DNA of 64,000 nucleotides. Origin: Draconibacterium mangrovi (lineage in GTDB: Bacteria; Bacteroidota; Bacteroidia; Bacteroidales; Prolixibacteraceae). A program made the position numbers and the translations under genes. Within the stretch, counting starts at the first letter, position 1; each line of letters starts with the position of its first letter. Below the pieces are notes generated by a model. It did no database searches and was not told the DNA's origin. It worked only from the letters and a program-made list of their open reading frames with translations. The stretch spans positions 62,001 through 126,000 of the forward strand of contig NZ_JAAAGB010000001.1 in NCBI RefSeq assembly GCF_010586825.1. Reading direction: 5' to 3'. This document shows, in pieces, positions 15,749 through 23,898 of this stretch.

Positions 15749-16519
15749 ATGGAAAAAATATCAAGAATAAATCATCCCGAGAAATACAATTCTCATCTTA
15801 CAAACGACTTCCGTACGCTGGCCGCCGAAAAGTTAGGTGAATTAGATACAGCAACATCGTTTATGTATTTATTTCGACGATTTAAAACACCAACTTACGA
15901 CAATAGTGATGAGTATAAAATCCTTTACCAATACAATTTTAAGTTCAAAGATATAATTGTAAGCATACATGCAAGCTATCATCAATTTGTGACTTTTAAT
16001 CTGTGGATTCCTAAAAAGTCATTAACCCCATTCTATAAAGAAAACAGAAAATACCACAAGCAACAACTTCGTAAATCGCTTCAGCGAAATATTGCCTACA
16101 TGCCTTACAGTGTCTTTTTTTATCAGATAAAAGAATCAGACTTATTCACTCCTAAACAATCAGAAAAACAGTGGTATCACATCGATCGTGAAGCAAAAGA
16201 AATTCTCACCAGTGAAGAGTATAACTTCCTTGATACAACAATGCCTAAAAATGATGTTACTCCCGGAGAAAGCCAAAGAATTATCGAATTATGCGATAAA
16301 CTATCTGATCACCTTACCAAGAAATTTAGAAGCTCTATTTCGGCCTCAGACCGCAAAAGACTTTATCATTGGATGCCCACGTTAAACGATGTTCCTGAAA
16401 TTCGGAAACAATGCCTTCAGTTTATACAGGAACTTAAACGCGGCTGTTACGTGCGCGATGAAATCATAAACATTAAAGGCTATATCAGCGAAAATAATCC
16501 AATCCACCGATTCGAATAA
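15749..16519 (+). CDS. Hypothetical phage protein
   Basis: A 256-residue soluble protein beginning two bases after the methylase. It is rich in Lys, Tyr and Phe, with a basic central stretch (YHKQQLRKSLQRN) and a helical C-terminal half. No catalytic motif stands out. A role in DNA metabolism is suggested only by operon context. Confidence 0.6.
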   Translation: MEKISRINHPEKYNSHLTNDFRTLAAEKLGELDTATSFMYLFRRFKTPTYDNSDEYKILYQYNFKFKDIIVSIHASYHQFVTFNLWIPKKSLTPFYKENRKYHKQQLRKSLQRNIAYMPYSVFFYQIKESDLFTPKQSEKQWYHIDREAKEILTSEEYNFLDTTMPKNDVTPGESQRIIELCDKLSDHLTKKFRSSISASDRKRLYHWMPTLNDVPEIRKQCLQFIQELKRGCYVRDEIINIKGYISENNPIHRFE

Positions 16520-16530
16520 AACATATTACA

Positions 16531-16764
16531 ATGAACATCGATCAAGCGAATAAAAACGAACAGGAGCGTTTAAAATACCTCATCGACAACGAAACCGACG
16601 GGTTTACTAAAAAATGCCTTCAGGATGATCTGAAAGAACTCGAAGCCAGTCCGAAAAAATACTGGTTACGCTTTAAACTTGATGCTTTTCATCCCGGAAA
16701 TATCGAAGAAACACAACGGGTAAACACCATCGCCGCAATGCAAAAATTCTATTCACAAAACTAA
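16531..16764 (+). CDS. Hypothetical phage protein
   Basis: A 77-residue acidic helical protein starting MNIDQANKNEQERLKYL, followed by a repeated-looking GC stretch containing CCCCTTTAGGGG at 16766. The sequence has no membrane segment. Spacing to its neighbours (11 and 34 bp) fits the operon. Function unknown. Confidence 0.55.
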   Translation: MNIDQANKNEQERLKYLIDNETDGFTKKCLQDDLKELEASPKKYWLRFKLDAFHPGNIEETQRVNTIAAMQKFYSQN

Positions 16765-16798
16765 GCCCCTTTAGGGGTTTGGGGTAATAACCATTTCA

Positions 16799-17152
16799 AT
16801 GAAAAAACAAGTATTCATAGCAGCAATAACAGCCCTGCAAAAACAAAACGATCTCGACAGTAAAAATGCCGAATTACTGGCGCAGGTATTTCCGGAAAGC
16901 GATAGTGCCAATACGCTTTATCCAAACCATTTTATTACCAATACACTTATGGAGGTAATTCACGAATGTATGGGCGATACTTTCCGCGATAAGGCCGGAA
17001 TGACCTGGTGCGAATACTTCTGTTGGGAACTCGATTTTGGACGCAAATACAAACCCGGAATGGTAAAGGACAATGGTAATAATATCGACCTATCGACACC
17101 GGCTAAACTGTACGACTTTTTAAAACAACTACAAACCGAGACTGAAAACTAA
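16799..17152 (+). CDS. Hypothetical phage protein
   Basis: The 117-residue product starts with a helix (MKKQVFIAAITALQKQ) and contains a conserved-looking CMGDTFRDKAGMTWCEYFCWELDFG with several Cys and Trp. I cannot name the family. It precedes the replication initiator by five bases and may be its operon partner. Confidence 0.6.
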   Translation: MKKQVFIAAITALQKQNDLDSKNAELLAQVFPESDSANTLYPNHFITNTLMEVIHECMGDTFRDKAGMTWCEYFCWELDFGRKYKPGMVKDNGNNIDLSTPAKLYDFLKQLQTETEN

Positions 17153-17157
17153 AAGAT

Positions 17158-18057
17158 ATGGAAGGTTGGATAAAACTATATCGCAAAATAGCCGAAAATC
17201 CACTCTGGTTAATCAAACCATTTTCGCGCGGACAAGCATGGATCGACCTCTTAATTTTGGCTAATCACAAACCCGGATTCTTTTATATCCGCGATGTAAA
17301 AGTAAAGGTCGAACGTGGTCAGGTAGGTTGGAGTGAACCCAAACTTTCCGAGCGATGGGGATGGTCGCGCACAAAAGTTAGAAAGTTTTTAAAAGACCTT
17401 GCAGAAGAACAGCAGATTGTACTTGACAAAAAGACTGTAACACAGATAATTACAATCCTTAATTTCGACGAATATCAGAAAAAAGAACAGCAGGAAATAC
17501 AACAGCCAATACCGCAGCGCATACAACAGGAGAACAACAGCGAGACAGCAGCAGAACAGCAGCAAGACCCTAACAAGAATGATAAGAATATAAAGAATGA
17601 TAAGAACTCTCTTTTTAGACAGAGATTTTTTTCAGTTTTAGAAATATTCTATTTCAAGAATTTTAAAAACCCAATTACCGTTACAAATGCCTTCTTTAAC
17701 CACTACGAAGGAGTAGATTGGAAAAATGCGCGTGGCCTCGATATTGTATCAGTAGAATCGGTTGCCGAAAATTGGGACAACCAAACCACCGAAGGAATAA
17801 ATTGCCCCGACAACCTGCTTGCGAAATGGAAAGTAATGTTCGGAATTCTGAAAAACAACACCGAATACTTCAATAAATTCCTTCTCATCCGGCCGGCAAA
17901 ACTCGAAAACAAAACACTTACCATTCGCGGAAAACAAAAAGACATTGAAGCTATTGAAGCCGATAAAGAACTTTTACAGGTGTGGCGCAATGCCCTGTTT
18001 ATGACTTTCGGCAAAGTAACCATACAATACGAACTCGACAAACAATTAGTAGCATGA
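17158..18057 (+). CDS. Phage replication initiator-like protein
   Basis: The first 110 residues match the N-terminal winged-helix domain of phage replication organisers: WIKLYRKIAENPLW, then RGQAWIDLLILANHKPGFF and ERGQVGWSEPKLSERWGWSRTK, the last being the recognition region. A glutamine-rich linker (residues 112-145) joins a C-terminal domain that may bind the helicase. Such proteins open the phage origin and load the host helicase. The Gln-rich linker is low complexity and is a likely hotspot for length change. Confidence 0.75.
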   Translation: MEGWIKLYRKIAENPLWLIKPFSRGQAWIDLLILANHKPGFFYIRDVKVKVERGQVGWSEPKLSERWGWSRTKVRKFLKDLAEEQQIVLDKKTVTQIITILNFDEYQKKEQQEIQQPIPQRIQQENNSETAAEQQQDPNKNDKNIKNDKNSLFRQRFFSVLEIFYFKNFKNPITVTNAFFNHYEGVDWKNARGLDIVSVESVAENWDNQTTEGINCPDNLLAKWKVMFGILKNNTEYFNKFLLIRPAKLENKTLTIRGKQKDIEAIEADKELLQVWRNALFMTFGKVTIQYELDKQLVA

Positions 18058-18251
18058 AAGCCTGGTACATGTCGCAAAATAGATTCAAAAACAAAATTAT
18101 TAAGCGTTGGGAAGAACAAGGCTTTAAATACAACTACGGACATATACAGCTACTCTCATTCTCCTACAATACGCTAATGTTCTGGGAGAAAAAGAAGAAG
18201 AATAAAATATCACAGAAAAATAAAAGGGTAGTACACCCTACCCTATTCTAA
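18054..18251 (+). CDS. Small basic hypothetical protein
   Basis: A 65-residue frame overlapping the initiator stop by four bases (ATGA). It is very basic (RFKNKIIKRWEEQ, WEKKKKNKISQKNKR). No motif recognised. The overlap supports translation; the high Lys content suggests nucleic-acid contact. Confidence 0.5.
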   Translation: MKAWYMSQNRFKNKIIKRWEEQGFKYNYGHIQLLSFSYNTLMFWEKKKKNKISQKNKRVVHPTLF

Positions 18252-18261
18252 ATCAAATATT

Positions 18262-18534
18262 ATGAAAGTATTTAAATTCAAATCAGACGATTACGAGTAT
18301 GCCATTTCCGGTAAAAATGAAGCAGAAGCAAAAGAGGCATTTTCTGAATTTGTTGGCGACCGCGAAATAGAATCCACCGAAGAAATTCCCGAATCAAAAT
18401 GGGATGAAAAGTTTATCACCATGTATGAGGATAACGACCGCGAAAACGAACCGTTTAAAGTTTCTATTCGTGATGAAATGATGGGCGATAGTCCGACATT
18501 CATTTATTCTAACGATCCTGATTTCATGGATTAA
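18262..18534 (+). CDS. Acidic hypothetical protein
   Basis: The 90-residue product starts MKVFKFKSDDYEYAISGKNE and is strongly acidic (EIESTEEIPESKWDE). The first strand-helix resembles small phage proteins with a ferredoxin-like fold, but this is not decisive. It follows directly after a basic small gene. Confidence 0.55.
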   Translation: MKVFKFKSDDYEYAISGKNEAEAKEAFSEFVGDREIESTEEIPESKWDEKFITMYEDNDRENEPFKVSIRDEMMGDSPTFIYSNDPDFMD

Positions 18535-18546
18535 ACCACCAGGACA

Positions 18547-19080
18547 ATGACACCAACATTTAAACCAATAGGAAGCAACGAGCTTGTGCCAATGACACGC
18601 CGCTACCCTAACCTACCCAAAAAGGTATTGCAGCGCGATTCGAAAATAACCAAACGAATTATGATGGCATGGGATGTTGATGGAGATCCTGAAAAAGTAC
18701 TGGCTATTTTCCTGAAAGAACGCAGGATGCTTTCGCACGAACGTTATTGGGAGCTTATGCGCTCGGTTTGGATAATTGCCGGTAGTGTTGAAAATTCCGA
18801 ACTGTTCCGAAAACTTATGCAAGCCAATCGCCGGAGCCAGTTTTTCTTCTCAACACCCGAAGAAGCTAAAAAATTGCGCGAACTACCCGATACCTTCAAG
18901 GTATTTCGTGCAACCAACGATTCTGCCGATGGAGGACTATCGTGGACCCTCTCAAAACAATATGCCGAACACTACAAGCAAGAATTCGACAAAGAAATGA
19001 TTGTTATGCGGAAAGTTAACAAAAGTGATGTATTCGCCTATATCGAACGAAATAACGAATCTGAAATAATTATTCTATGA
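18547..19080 (+). CDS. Putative ADP-ribosyltransferase-like phage protein
   Basis: In this 177-residue protein, FKVFRATNDSADGGLSWTLS is followed by a helix with YAEHYKQ and, after KVNKSDVFAYI, by ERNNESEIIIL. The three elements (Arg in a strand, S-W-T in place of S-T-S, and an E-x-E end) match the R-S-E scheme of cholera-toxin-type ART folds. T4-like phages use such enzymes to modify host proteins. The N-terminal 110 residues have no known match. Assignment rests on motif reading only. Confidence 0.45.
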   Translation: MTPTFKPIGSNELVPMTRRYPNLPKKVLQRDSKITKRIMMAWDVDGDPEKVLAIFLKERRMLSHERYWELMRSVWIIAGSVENSELFRKLMQANRRSQFFFSTPEEAKKLRELPDTFKVFRATNDSADGGLSWTLSKQYAEHYKQEFDKEMIVMRKVNKSDVFAYIERNNESEIIIL

Positions 19081-19643
19081 AACAACAACAATTCATACAA
19101 TGCCCGGAATGTGGTAAGCCAATGATTGCCGACTTTATTCCAAACTCAGGTAAACTAAAAAATGTCTCAACAATAGCCGATACAACAGTTTATTTTAAAT
19201 GCGGTAGTTGTGGTGCAGGTGGAATGACAATGGAGCAGAACGAAATTGATGAAATGAAACCAATACCGGCACTATCCATCCGTCAACCGTGGGCATGGTT
19301 AATTACCAACGGCTACAAAAACATTGAGAACCGGAACACTCTTAAAAATTTCAGAGGATTGTTTCTTATTCATGCCTCATGTAAAACTGATTTTAAAGCC
19401 TTTCATGATCATATAGTGAAGGTGGGTAAAGAAGCCCCAATAATTTGGTTTGATCGTTTTCCTGAAAATATAGAAACAGGCGGCATTATCGGTTACGCCA
19501 CAATAACCGACTGTGTACAAAAATCAGATTCGCCCTGGTTCGTAGGTCCCAATGGTTTTGTTATCGAAAAACCTCATCCTCTACCCTTCACTCCCTGTAA
19601 AGGTGCACTCGGATTTTTTCAACCTAAAATATTTACAAAATGA
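19077..19643 (+). CDS. Zinc-ribbon plus ASCH-domain protein
   Basis: Residues 1-50 hold two CxxC knuckles (CPECGK, CGSCGA), forming a zinc ribbon. From residue 63 an ASCH domain follows: ALSIRQPWAWLITNGYKNIE with NR nearby, then GLFLIHASC and GIIGYATITDCV. ASCH proteins bind RNA or nucleosides and some deaminate cytidine analogues. The 188-residue fusion is normal for phages. Its start overlaps the previous stop by four bases (ATGA). Confidence 0.82.
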   Translation: MKQQQFIQCPECGKPMIADFIPNSGKLKNVSTIADTTVYFKCGSCGAGGMTMEQNEIDEMKPIPALSIRQPWAWLITNGYKNIENRNTLKNFRGLFLIHASCKTDFKAFHDHIVKVGKEAPIIWFDRFPENIETGGIIGYATITDCVQKSDSPWFVGPNGFVIEKPHPLPFTPCKGALGFFQPKIFTK

Positions 19644-19909
19644 ACACATTACTCACTATCCTATTAATTCTGGCAGTTATCAGTATTCCCGGATTCTTAG
19701 CTGTTCGGGCTATAACAATTATCGTTCGCAAAGAGGAAGAAGAATTCCGTATTCGCGAACAGCGACTAATTAACAAGGATTACCTCACCGACCCGGAGAT
19801 ATGCCCCAGGTGTGGCTATAAACACCCAAAGGTTAAAGAATTTGGATTCTGCGGAACCTGTGCTTCTCAACTTTATGGCGATTCACCTTATTTACACGAA
19901 ATAGTATGA
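19640..19909 (+). CDS. Membrane-anchored zinc-ribbon protein
   Basis: The 89-residue product has one N-terminal transmembrane segment (LLTILLILAVISIPGFLAV), a charged linker (RKEEEEFRIREQR) and a C-terminal zinc ribbon formed by CPRCGYKHP and CGTC. Both ends overlap neighbours by four bases, showing coupled translation. Function unknown. Confidence 0.65.
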   Translation: MNTLLTILLILAVISIPGFLAVRAITIIVRKEEEEFRIREQRLINKDYLTDPEICPRCGYKHPKVKEFGFCGTCASQLYGDSPYLHEIV

Positions 19910-20949
19910 AAAAATATTTAGCAAAAGGAACACTCACAATCAGCACTCACAGAACTACTATATACTTCAGAAATGAAGAATCGAAGTGCTATAATTTCCA
20001 AGACGATCATCTTAATCCTCACTACCAGTTATGGGAACATATTTTGGGGTATTTATCTCGCAGAGGATTTCATGTGACTGCCGATCCTCGCATACTGAAG
20101 GAATATCGATGCCTTACAAAAGATCATAAGTATGGAATCAAAAATAACCTCGAATTTAAAACCGAGAGATTTCCAACTGGCTTTAATATTGAATTCTATC
20201 AGAACATTAATACAGAGCATAAAAGTGGAGGCGAGTACGATTTCAGAAAGTATGAATTGATGCCTTACCTCATCAAACTATCTTTCAGAAACGAAGTATT
20301 ACGCCTTGCTGAATATGCCCGTAAGAAAGGCGTTAATGTTGTCATTGAAAAGCCGCTATCTGATATTAAGAAGATCATTGAAGATAATCAGAAAAACCCT
20401 CATGTTCATGGACCAGATATTTATTGCTTGCAGGATATTGCAAAATACATGGATAAACCTGGCATGTGCTATAACGATAAAGATGCCAATGGAAAGAAAA
20501 TCATTTGTGGCGAGATAAAAGCTTTTTACAATAGTAAACGAAGATTATTAATCGGTGAAGTATGGCACCATATCAATAATATGTGGTGGGTTTTAATCAA
20601 CGGAGAACGTCACAATATTGCTTCATTTCATCTGTTTGACTATTCACCCGACTTGCCAAATCGTAAGCCATTAACGCACAATCAGCAAATTCAAAGACTT
20701 CATTCCGAATTACAAAAAGCAGCTGATCAACAAAACTACGAACGCTGTATTGTCCTTCGCGATAAACTTAAAGATGTAAAGTTATATCGGGTTTGGAGTA
20801 TAAATCACGGCTGTTGGTGGAGGCCCGATTCCTCCGGATACACAAGCGATAAAAACAAGGCCGGTGTCTACACTGATGAAACGATAAATAACAACAGTAG
20901 TTATTTCAATAATCAAGAAACCACTAAAGCAATACCTGTTGAATCATGA
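19906..20949 (+). CDS. Phage protein with UVR motif
   Basis: The 347-residue protein carries a UvrB/UvrC-type UVR motif near residues 265-297: LHSELQKAADQQNYERC, continuing VLRDKLK. This helical hairpin mediates protein contacts in UvrB and in Clp regulators such as McsA. Upstream parts are rich in aromatic and basic residues with no named domain. A role in DNA handling or protease control is possible but unproven. It overlaps both neighbours by four bases. Confidence 0.6.
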   Translation: MKKYLAKGTLTISTHRTTIYFRNEESKCYNFQDDHLNPHYQLWEHILGYLSRRGFHVTADPRILKEYRCLTKDHKYGIKNNLEFKTERFPTGFNIEFYQNINTEHKSGGEYDFRKYELMPYLIKLSFRNEVLRLAEYARKKGVNVVIEKPLSDIKKIIEDNQKNPHVHGPDIYCLQDIAKYMDKPGMCYNDKDANGKKIICGEIKAFYNSKRRLLIGEVWHHINNMWWVLINGERHNIASFHLFDYSPDLPNRKPLTHNQQIQRLHSELQKAADQQNYERCIVLRDKLKDVKLYRVWSINHGCWWRPDSSGYTSDKNKAGVYTDETINNNSSYFNNQETTKAIPVES

Positions 20950-21350
20950 GCCTACGTTACCGCGATCTGCCCGAAATACCTGCCGATCAACTACGCCCCG
21001 GAAACATTGTTACAACCGGACCAGTGCAGGTAACTATTAAATCAGTTTCAGAAAACTATTGCCGTGTAGTATTTCATCATCCAGTAAACGGCGATTATGT
21101 GGAGCTGCGTAAACGTTCCGAATTACGCCCGGTAGTAGTTAACGAATTTCGTATTGAAAAGCTTGGATTCAAAAAGATAAACAAAGTAGAATTCTATTAT
21201 CCTGAAAGTAATTTCATGCTTAATTACGACGGTGAAGATATGTTCTGGTTATGTATGTGCGGATCGGATAAAATAATAGCCGAAGGAAACTTCCTTCACC
21301 ACCTCCAGAACCTCATCAACGATTTATCAATTAAAGAATTTAAACTATAA
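20946..21350 (+). CDS. Phage protein of the LRxGN family (copy 1)
   Basis: The 134-residue protein has the N-terminal QLRPGNIV motif, a middle RIEKLGFKK and a C-terminal HHLQNLINDL. The same three elements in the same order are in the next gene (LRIGNLV, LRKFGFDD, HQLQNFYFAI), so the two are tandem paralogues. This family is frequent in Bacteroidota phages, of unknown role. It overlaps the next gene by one base. Confidence 0.65.
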   Translation: MSLRYRDLPEIPADQLRPGNIVTTGPVQVTIKSVSENYCRVVFHHPVNGDYVELRKRSELRPVVVNEFRIEKLGFKKINKVEFYYPESNFMLNYDGEDMFWLCMCGSDKIIAEGNFLHHLQNLINDLSIKEFKL

Positions 21351-21775
21351 TGGAATCAAACGAATTAAGAATTGGAAATCTGGTGGATTACGAGAAAACA
21401 ACACATCGTATCACCGCAATTAACACTACTCCAAAGAATGATTATTCATTCTGTGAATCGCAATGGATCAATGAAGAAGGAAATGAATACTATTCTCACA
21501 CCTTCGATCTGATTAACCCAATACCACTAACTGAAGAATGGTTGCGAAAGTTTGGTTTCGACGATAAAGAATATAAACCCGGTTATATTGGCATCGATTA
21601 TAAAGATGGAATGATATTAAGCTTTGTTCTCTGTAAGCCCGGTAAATTATTCGAAGCGCAGAAACACTACACTTTTGAACTTCGCGATCATTATATCAAT
21701 CCAATCGAATATGTTCACCAATTGCAAAACTTCTATTTTGCTATTACGGGGCAAGAATTACATTTAAAATCTTAA
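21350..21775 (+). CDS. Phage protein of the LRxGN family (copy 2)
   Basis: A 141-residue product beginning MESNELRIGNLVDY, with PIPLTEEWLRKFGFDDKEY in the middle and YVHQLQNFYFAITGQEL at the end. It shares layout with the preceding 134-residue protein. This copy looks closer to the family norm because the PIPLTEEWL segment is complete here. Function is unknown. Confidence 0.7.
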   Translation: MESNELRIGNLVDYEKTTHRITAINTTPKNDYSFCESQWINEEGNEYYSHTFDLINPIPLTEEWLRKFGFDDKEYKPGYIGIDYKDGMILSFVLCKPGKLFEAQKHYTFELRDHYINPIEYVHQLQNFYFAITGQELHLKS

Positions 21776-21780
21776 CCATC

Positions 21781-22497
21781 ATGAACAAAAGCAAAGGAAA
21801 CATGTACCCATGGGTTACTCATACCTGGAACCCTCTGGGCGGCGAATGTCCTCATCGATGCTCTTACTGCAGCACAAACAAATTAAAACGTTGGCCCGGT
21901 ATAAAATCAAAGTATTCGGGTAAACCACGTTTGTACGAAAGCGAGTTACAAACAAACCTCGGATCCGGAAACTTTATTTTCGTTTGCGCCCAAAGCGATT
22001 TATTTGCCGAAGCTGTTCCAAGCGAAATAATTGAAAAGATACTGTTGTATTGTATGCGTTTTGATAATAAGTACCTGTTCCAAACAAAAAACCCAAAACG
22101 TTTACTCAGCTTTCAAAACGAACTAAAGGCACTCGATTTTGTATTGTGCACAACAATAGAAACCAACCGGCACTACACTACCGAAATGCGCGATTGCCCA
22201 AAACCCGAAGATCGCGCCCACTGGATGAATGAAATTGCTCACGAATTCGGATTTAATTACCCAAACGAAAAACTCTATGTTACCATCGAGCCAATAATGG
22301 ATTTTGATCTTCATCAATTCGATACATTAATAGAAACCTGTTTGGCTACCCAGGTAAATATCGGGGCCAACTCCGATGCCAAACGACCCGTTCCCGAACC
22401 TTCAAAAGAAAAGGTTAACGCTCTTATTAAATGCCTCGAAAAGCATACTACTGTAAAAGTAAAATCAAACCTTCAACGTATCATAGGCCCTCCATAG
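21781..22497 (+). CDS. DUF5131/Gp37-Gp68-like radical-SAM-type protein
   Basis: The 238-residue protein begins with WVTHTWNPLGGECPHRCSYC, where C-x3-C-x2-C fits a 4Fe-4S radical-SAM cluster. Later segments NFIFVCAQSDLFAEAVP, YLFQTKNPKR, LCTTIETNR and EKLYVTIEPIMDFD follow the order of a TIM-barrel core and match the DUF5131 phage family. The chemistry is unknown; nucleic-acid modification is a common guess. It is the last gene before the cassette-like array. Confidence 0.8.
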   Translation: MNKSKGNMYPWVTHTWNPLGGECPHRCSYCSTNKLKRWPGIKSKYSGKPRLYESELQTNLGSGNFIFVCAQSDLFAEAVPSEIIEKILLYCMRFDNKYLFQTKNPKRLLSFQNELKALDFVLCTTIETNRHYTTEMRDCPKPEDRAHWMNEIAHEFGFNYPNEKLYVTIEPIMDFDLHQFDTLIETCLATQVNIGANSDAKRPVPEPSKEKVNALIKCLEKHTTVKVKSNLQRIIGPP

Positions 22498-22513
22498 TGG
22501 AGTATATTAATTT

Positions 22514-22578
22514 GTTGTAAACACGTTTTAATGTGTTACAACGGATAGTGGTATGATGTCGAAGCGTGGCACACCACG
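22514..22578 (+). repeat. Hairpin pair before the first cassette-like gene
   Basis: GTTGTAAACAC (22514-22524) pairs with GTGTTACAAC (22533-22542) with a one-base bulge. CGTGG-CACA-CCACG (22565-22578) is a perfect hairpin. TCGAAGCG at 22559 resembles the GCGAAGCG core in the palindromes downstream. It may be a diverged member of that family or a terminator-like structure after the DUF5131 gene. Confidence 0.5.
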
Positions 22579-22617
22579 AAAGTTTATTTGAAACACTAAT
22601 TAAAAACAAAAATAGAG

Positions 22618-22902
22618 ATGGAAACAGTAATTATAAGAACCAATATGGGAGAAAAGGAAGTTAAATCATTTGCCAAATTTGAAGTATTTGGCGAAAACTT
22701 CCATGTAACTAGAAGACATGAAACAAAAACTGGCTATACTGCTACGCATGAGGAAACTGGATTTTGCTTGATGCTTCACCGAAAAACAATAAAAGATTGC
22801 ATAACTGCATCCCGTGAACATTTGGAAGGATACGGAAAAGAGAAAGTAATAACTGTACTGAACCAATACAAAGAGAAGATAGAGCAAGGTGAATTTGACT
22901 AA
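22618..22902 (+). CDS. Cassette gene A, hypothetical
   Basis: The 94-residue protein starts METVIIRTNMGEKEV and contains HVTRRHETKTGYTATHEETG, then a C-terminal helix with GYGKEKVITVLNQYKEK. It looks soluble and slightly basic. No family recognised. It is followed by a 100-bp imperfect palindrome (22976-23075). Confidence 0.6.
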   Translation: METVIIRTNMGEKEVKSFAKFEVFGENFHVTRRHETKTGYTATHEETGFCLMLHRKTIKDCITASREHLEGYGKEKVITVLNQYKEKIEQGEFD

Positions 22903-22975
22903 TATGTGTGTTGGCTTTTGTTTTTAATTGTTCCGAGTTTGCAGAACAGTTACTACAATGAGCCGAACAGCTTTG

Positions 22976-23075
22976 CATTATACCACATGTTAGCGCGGCG
23001 AAGCGAACGTTTTTAATATTGAGTATCGAACTTATTAATCGCTTCTTAAAATGCGCGCTAACGTATGGTTGTATG
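22976..23075. repeat. Palindrome P1 (attC-like) after gene A
   Basis: Arms 22976-22997 and 23054-23075 are imperfect inverted repeats with a perfect inner part GTTAGCGCG/CGCGCTAAC. A second inner stem GAAGCGA/TCGCTTC (23000-23006 with 23039-23045) is separated from the first by one or two unpaired bases. The two-stem layout resembles integron attC sites, but the core triplets run GTT first and AAC last, opposite to canonical attC. Confidence 0.7.
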
Positions 23076-23158
23076 AAACGTGCGAAATATCCTACTGAAC
23101 TTGATACTAGAGAAAAAATAATAATGCCTTGGGCGGGCTTTGTAAAACCCTTTCTATT

Positions 23159-23365
23159 ATGGAAAATAACAGAGTTTTGACAAAAAGAGAGATTAGAAAC
23201 GAACTTTTCGGCATTCTATCTATGTGTGATGGATTTACAGATGAAGGAAGTATGGTTGGTGGAGAACGTAAAACTGAAATGATAAAGTATTTGCCGAAAA
23301 TGATAGCTGCAAGAATTATGGACTTGCAAGACTTAATTGATAAGTGCGAACTTTATGGAAAGTAG
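23159..23365 (+). CDS. Cassette gene B, hypothetical
   Basis: From the ATG at 23159 the product is 68 residues, mostly helical (LTKREIRNELFGILSMCDGF, YLPKMIAARIMDLQDLIDK). An upstream start at 23129 would add ten residues of unlikely composition. It is flanked on both sides by related palindromes. No family recognised. Confidence 0.55.
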   Translation: MENNRVLTKREIRNELFGILSMCDGFTDEGSMVGGERKTEMIKYLPKMIAARIMDLQDLIDKCELYGK

Positions 23366-23439
23366 TTGTGCGTGTGGCATTATTATTTTGCTCCAATTAC
23401 GCACCGAAGATTGAACTAGGTACGACCGCAAGCATGTTT

Positions 23440-23528
23440 TATACAACGTGTTAGCGGTATGTGCCTTAATTCTTCGATTTCAAAGTTATGTAATAACCTT
23501 TTTAGGCATTACCGGTACGGCTGTATGA
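23440..23528. repeat. Palindrome P2 (attC-like) after gene B
   Basis: Left arm 23440-23465 begins TATACAACGTGTTAGCGG and right arm 23505-23528 ends GGCTGTATGA. Pairing is imperfect with several mismatches. It shares the TATAC-x-x-C-x-TGTTAGCG left edge and the TGTATGA right edge with P1, which shows common origin. Its loop (about 39 bp) is unrelated to the P1 loop. Confidence 0.65.
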
Positions 23529-23593
23529 TTAGTGTGCTTTACCAAATTTGCAGAGAATTAAATACGAGATATAAACATTAAAATTACTGAGCG

Positions 23594-23845
23594 ATGGATG
23601 AACAAGAACAAATATTTTGGGAAATGATAAACTTTGAATTAGGTGAAACTTTAGAATACCTAAAAGACAAAGAGAGTATATGGCAGCACCTTACGGACGA
23701 GAACAAAGCATTAATTATACAGCTTGTTAGCGTTGCGAAGCGAACGGTTAGCATGGAGGAGCTTATGGTTTACTACGGACAAAGCAAACATATATTTAGC
23801 GATTCAGTTGAGCAGATATTATCAGACATGCTAACTGAACGCTAA
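23594..23845 (+). CDS. Cassette gene C, hypothetical
   Basis: The 83-residue acidic protein starts MDEQEQIFWEMINFELGE and is predicted helical throughout. Its last 40 codons contain palindrome P3, and its stop codon lies in the P3 right arm. The sequence QLVSVAKRTVSMEELM is thus encoded by repeat DNA. Either the gene has captured the palindrome as coding sequence or the original C-terminus was replaced. Confidence 0.55.
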   Translation: MDEQEQIFWEMINFELGETLEYLKDKESIWQHLTDENKALIIQLVSVAKRTVSMEELMVYYGQSKHIFSDSVEQILSDMLTER

Positions 23846-23850
23846 CGCTC
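23716..23850. repeat. Palindrome P3 overlapping gene C
   Basis: It starts TATACAGCTTGTTAGCG like P1 and P2. GTTAGCGTT (23726-23734) pairs with AACGCTAAC (23838-23846), and GTTAGCATG (23747-23755) pairs with CATGCTAAC (23827-23835); both are perfect 9-bp stems. GCGAAGCGAACG after the left stem is also in P1. The loop is coding sequence of gene C. Confidence 0.75.
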
Positions 23851-23898
23851 GAATAAACAACCCCCATTAAAACACACTTAATACTAAACACTTACAGT

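Noticed and set aside
16764..16786. CCCCTTTAGGGG stretch as a terminator
   Set aside because: There is no T-run after it and it lies inside a co-oriented operon with short gaps; it may be a remnant of a dispersed repeat.
22976..23850. Palindromes P1-P3 as canonical integron attC sites
   Set aside because: The cores run GTT...AAC from left to right and no attI or IntI insertion is seen, so the canonical label does not fit; described as attC-like only.
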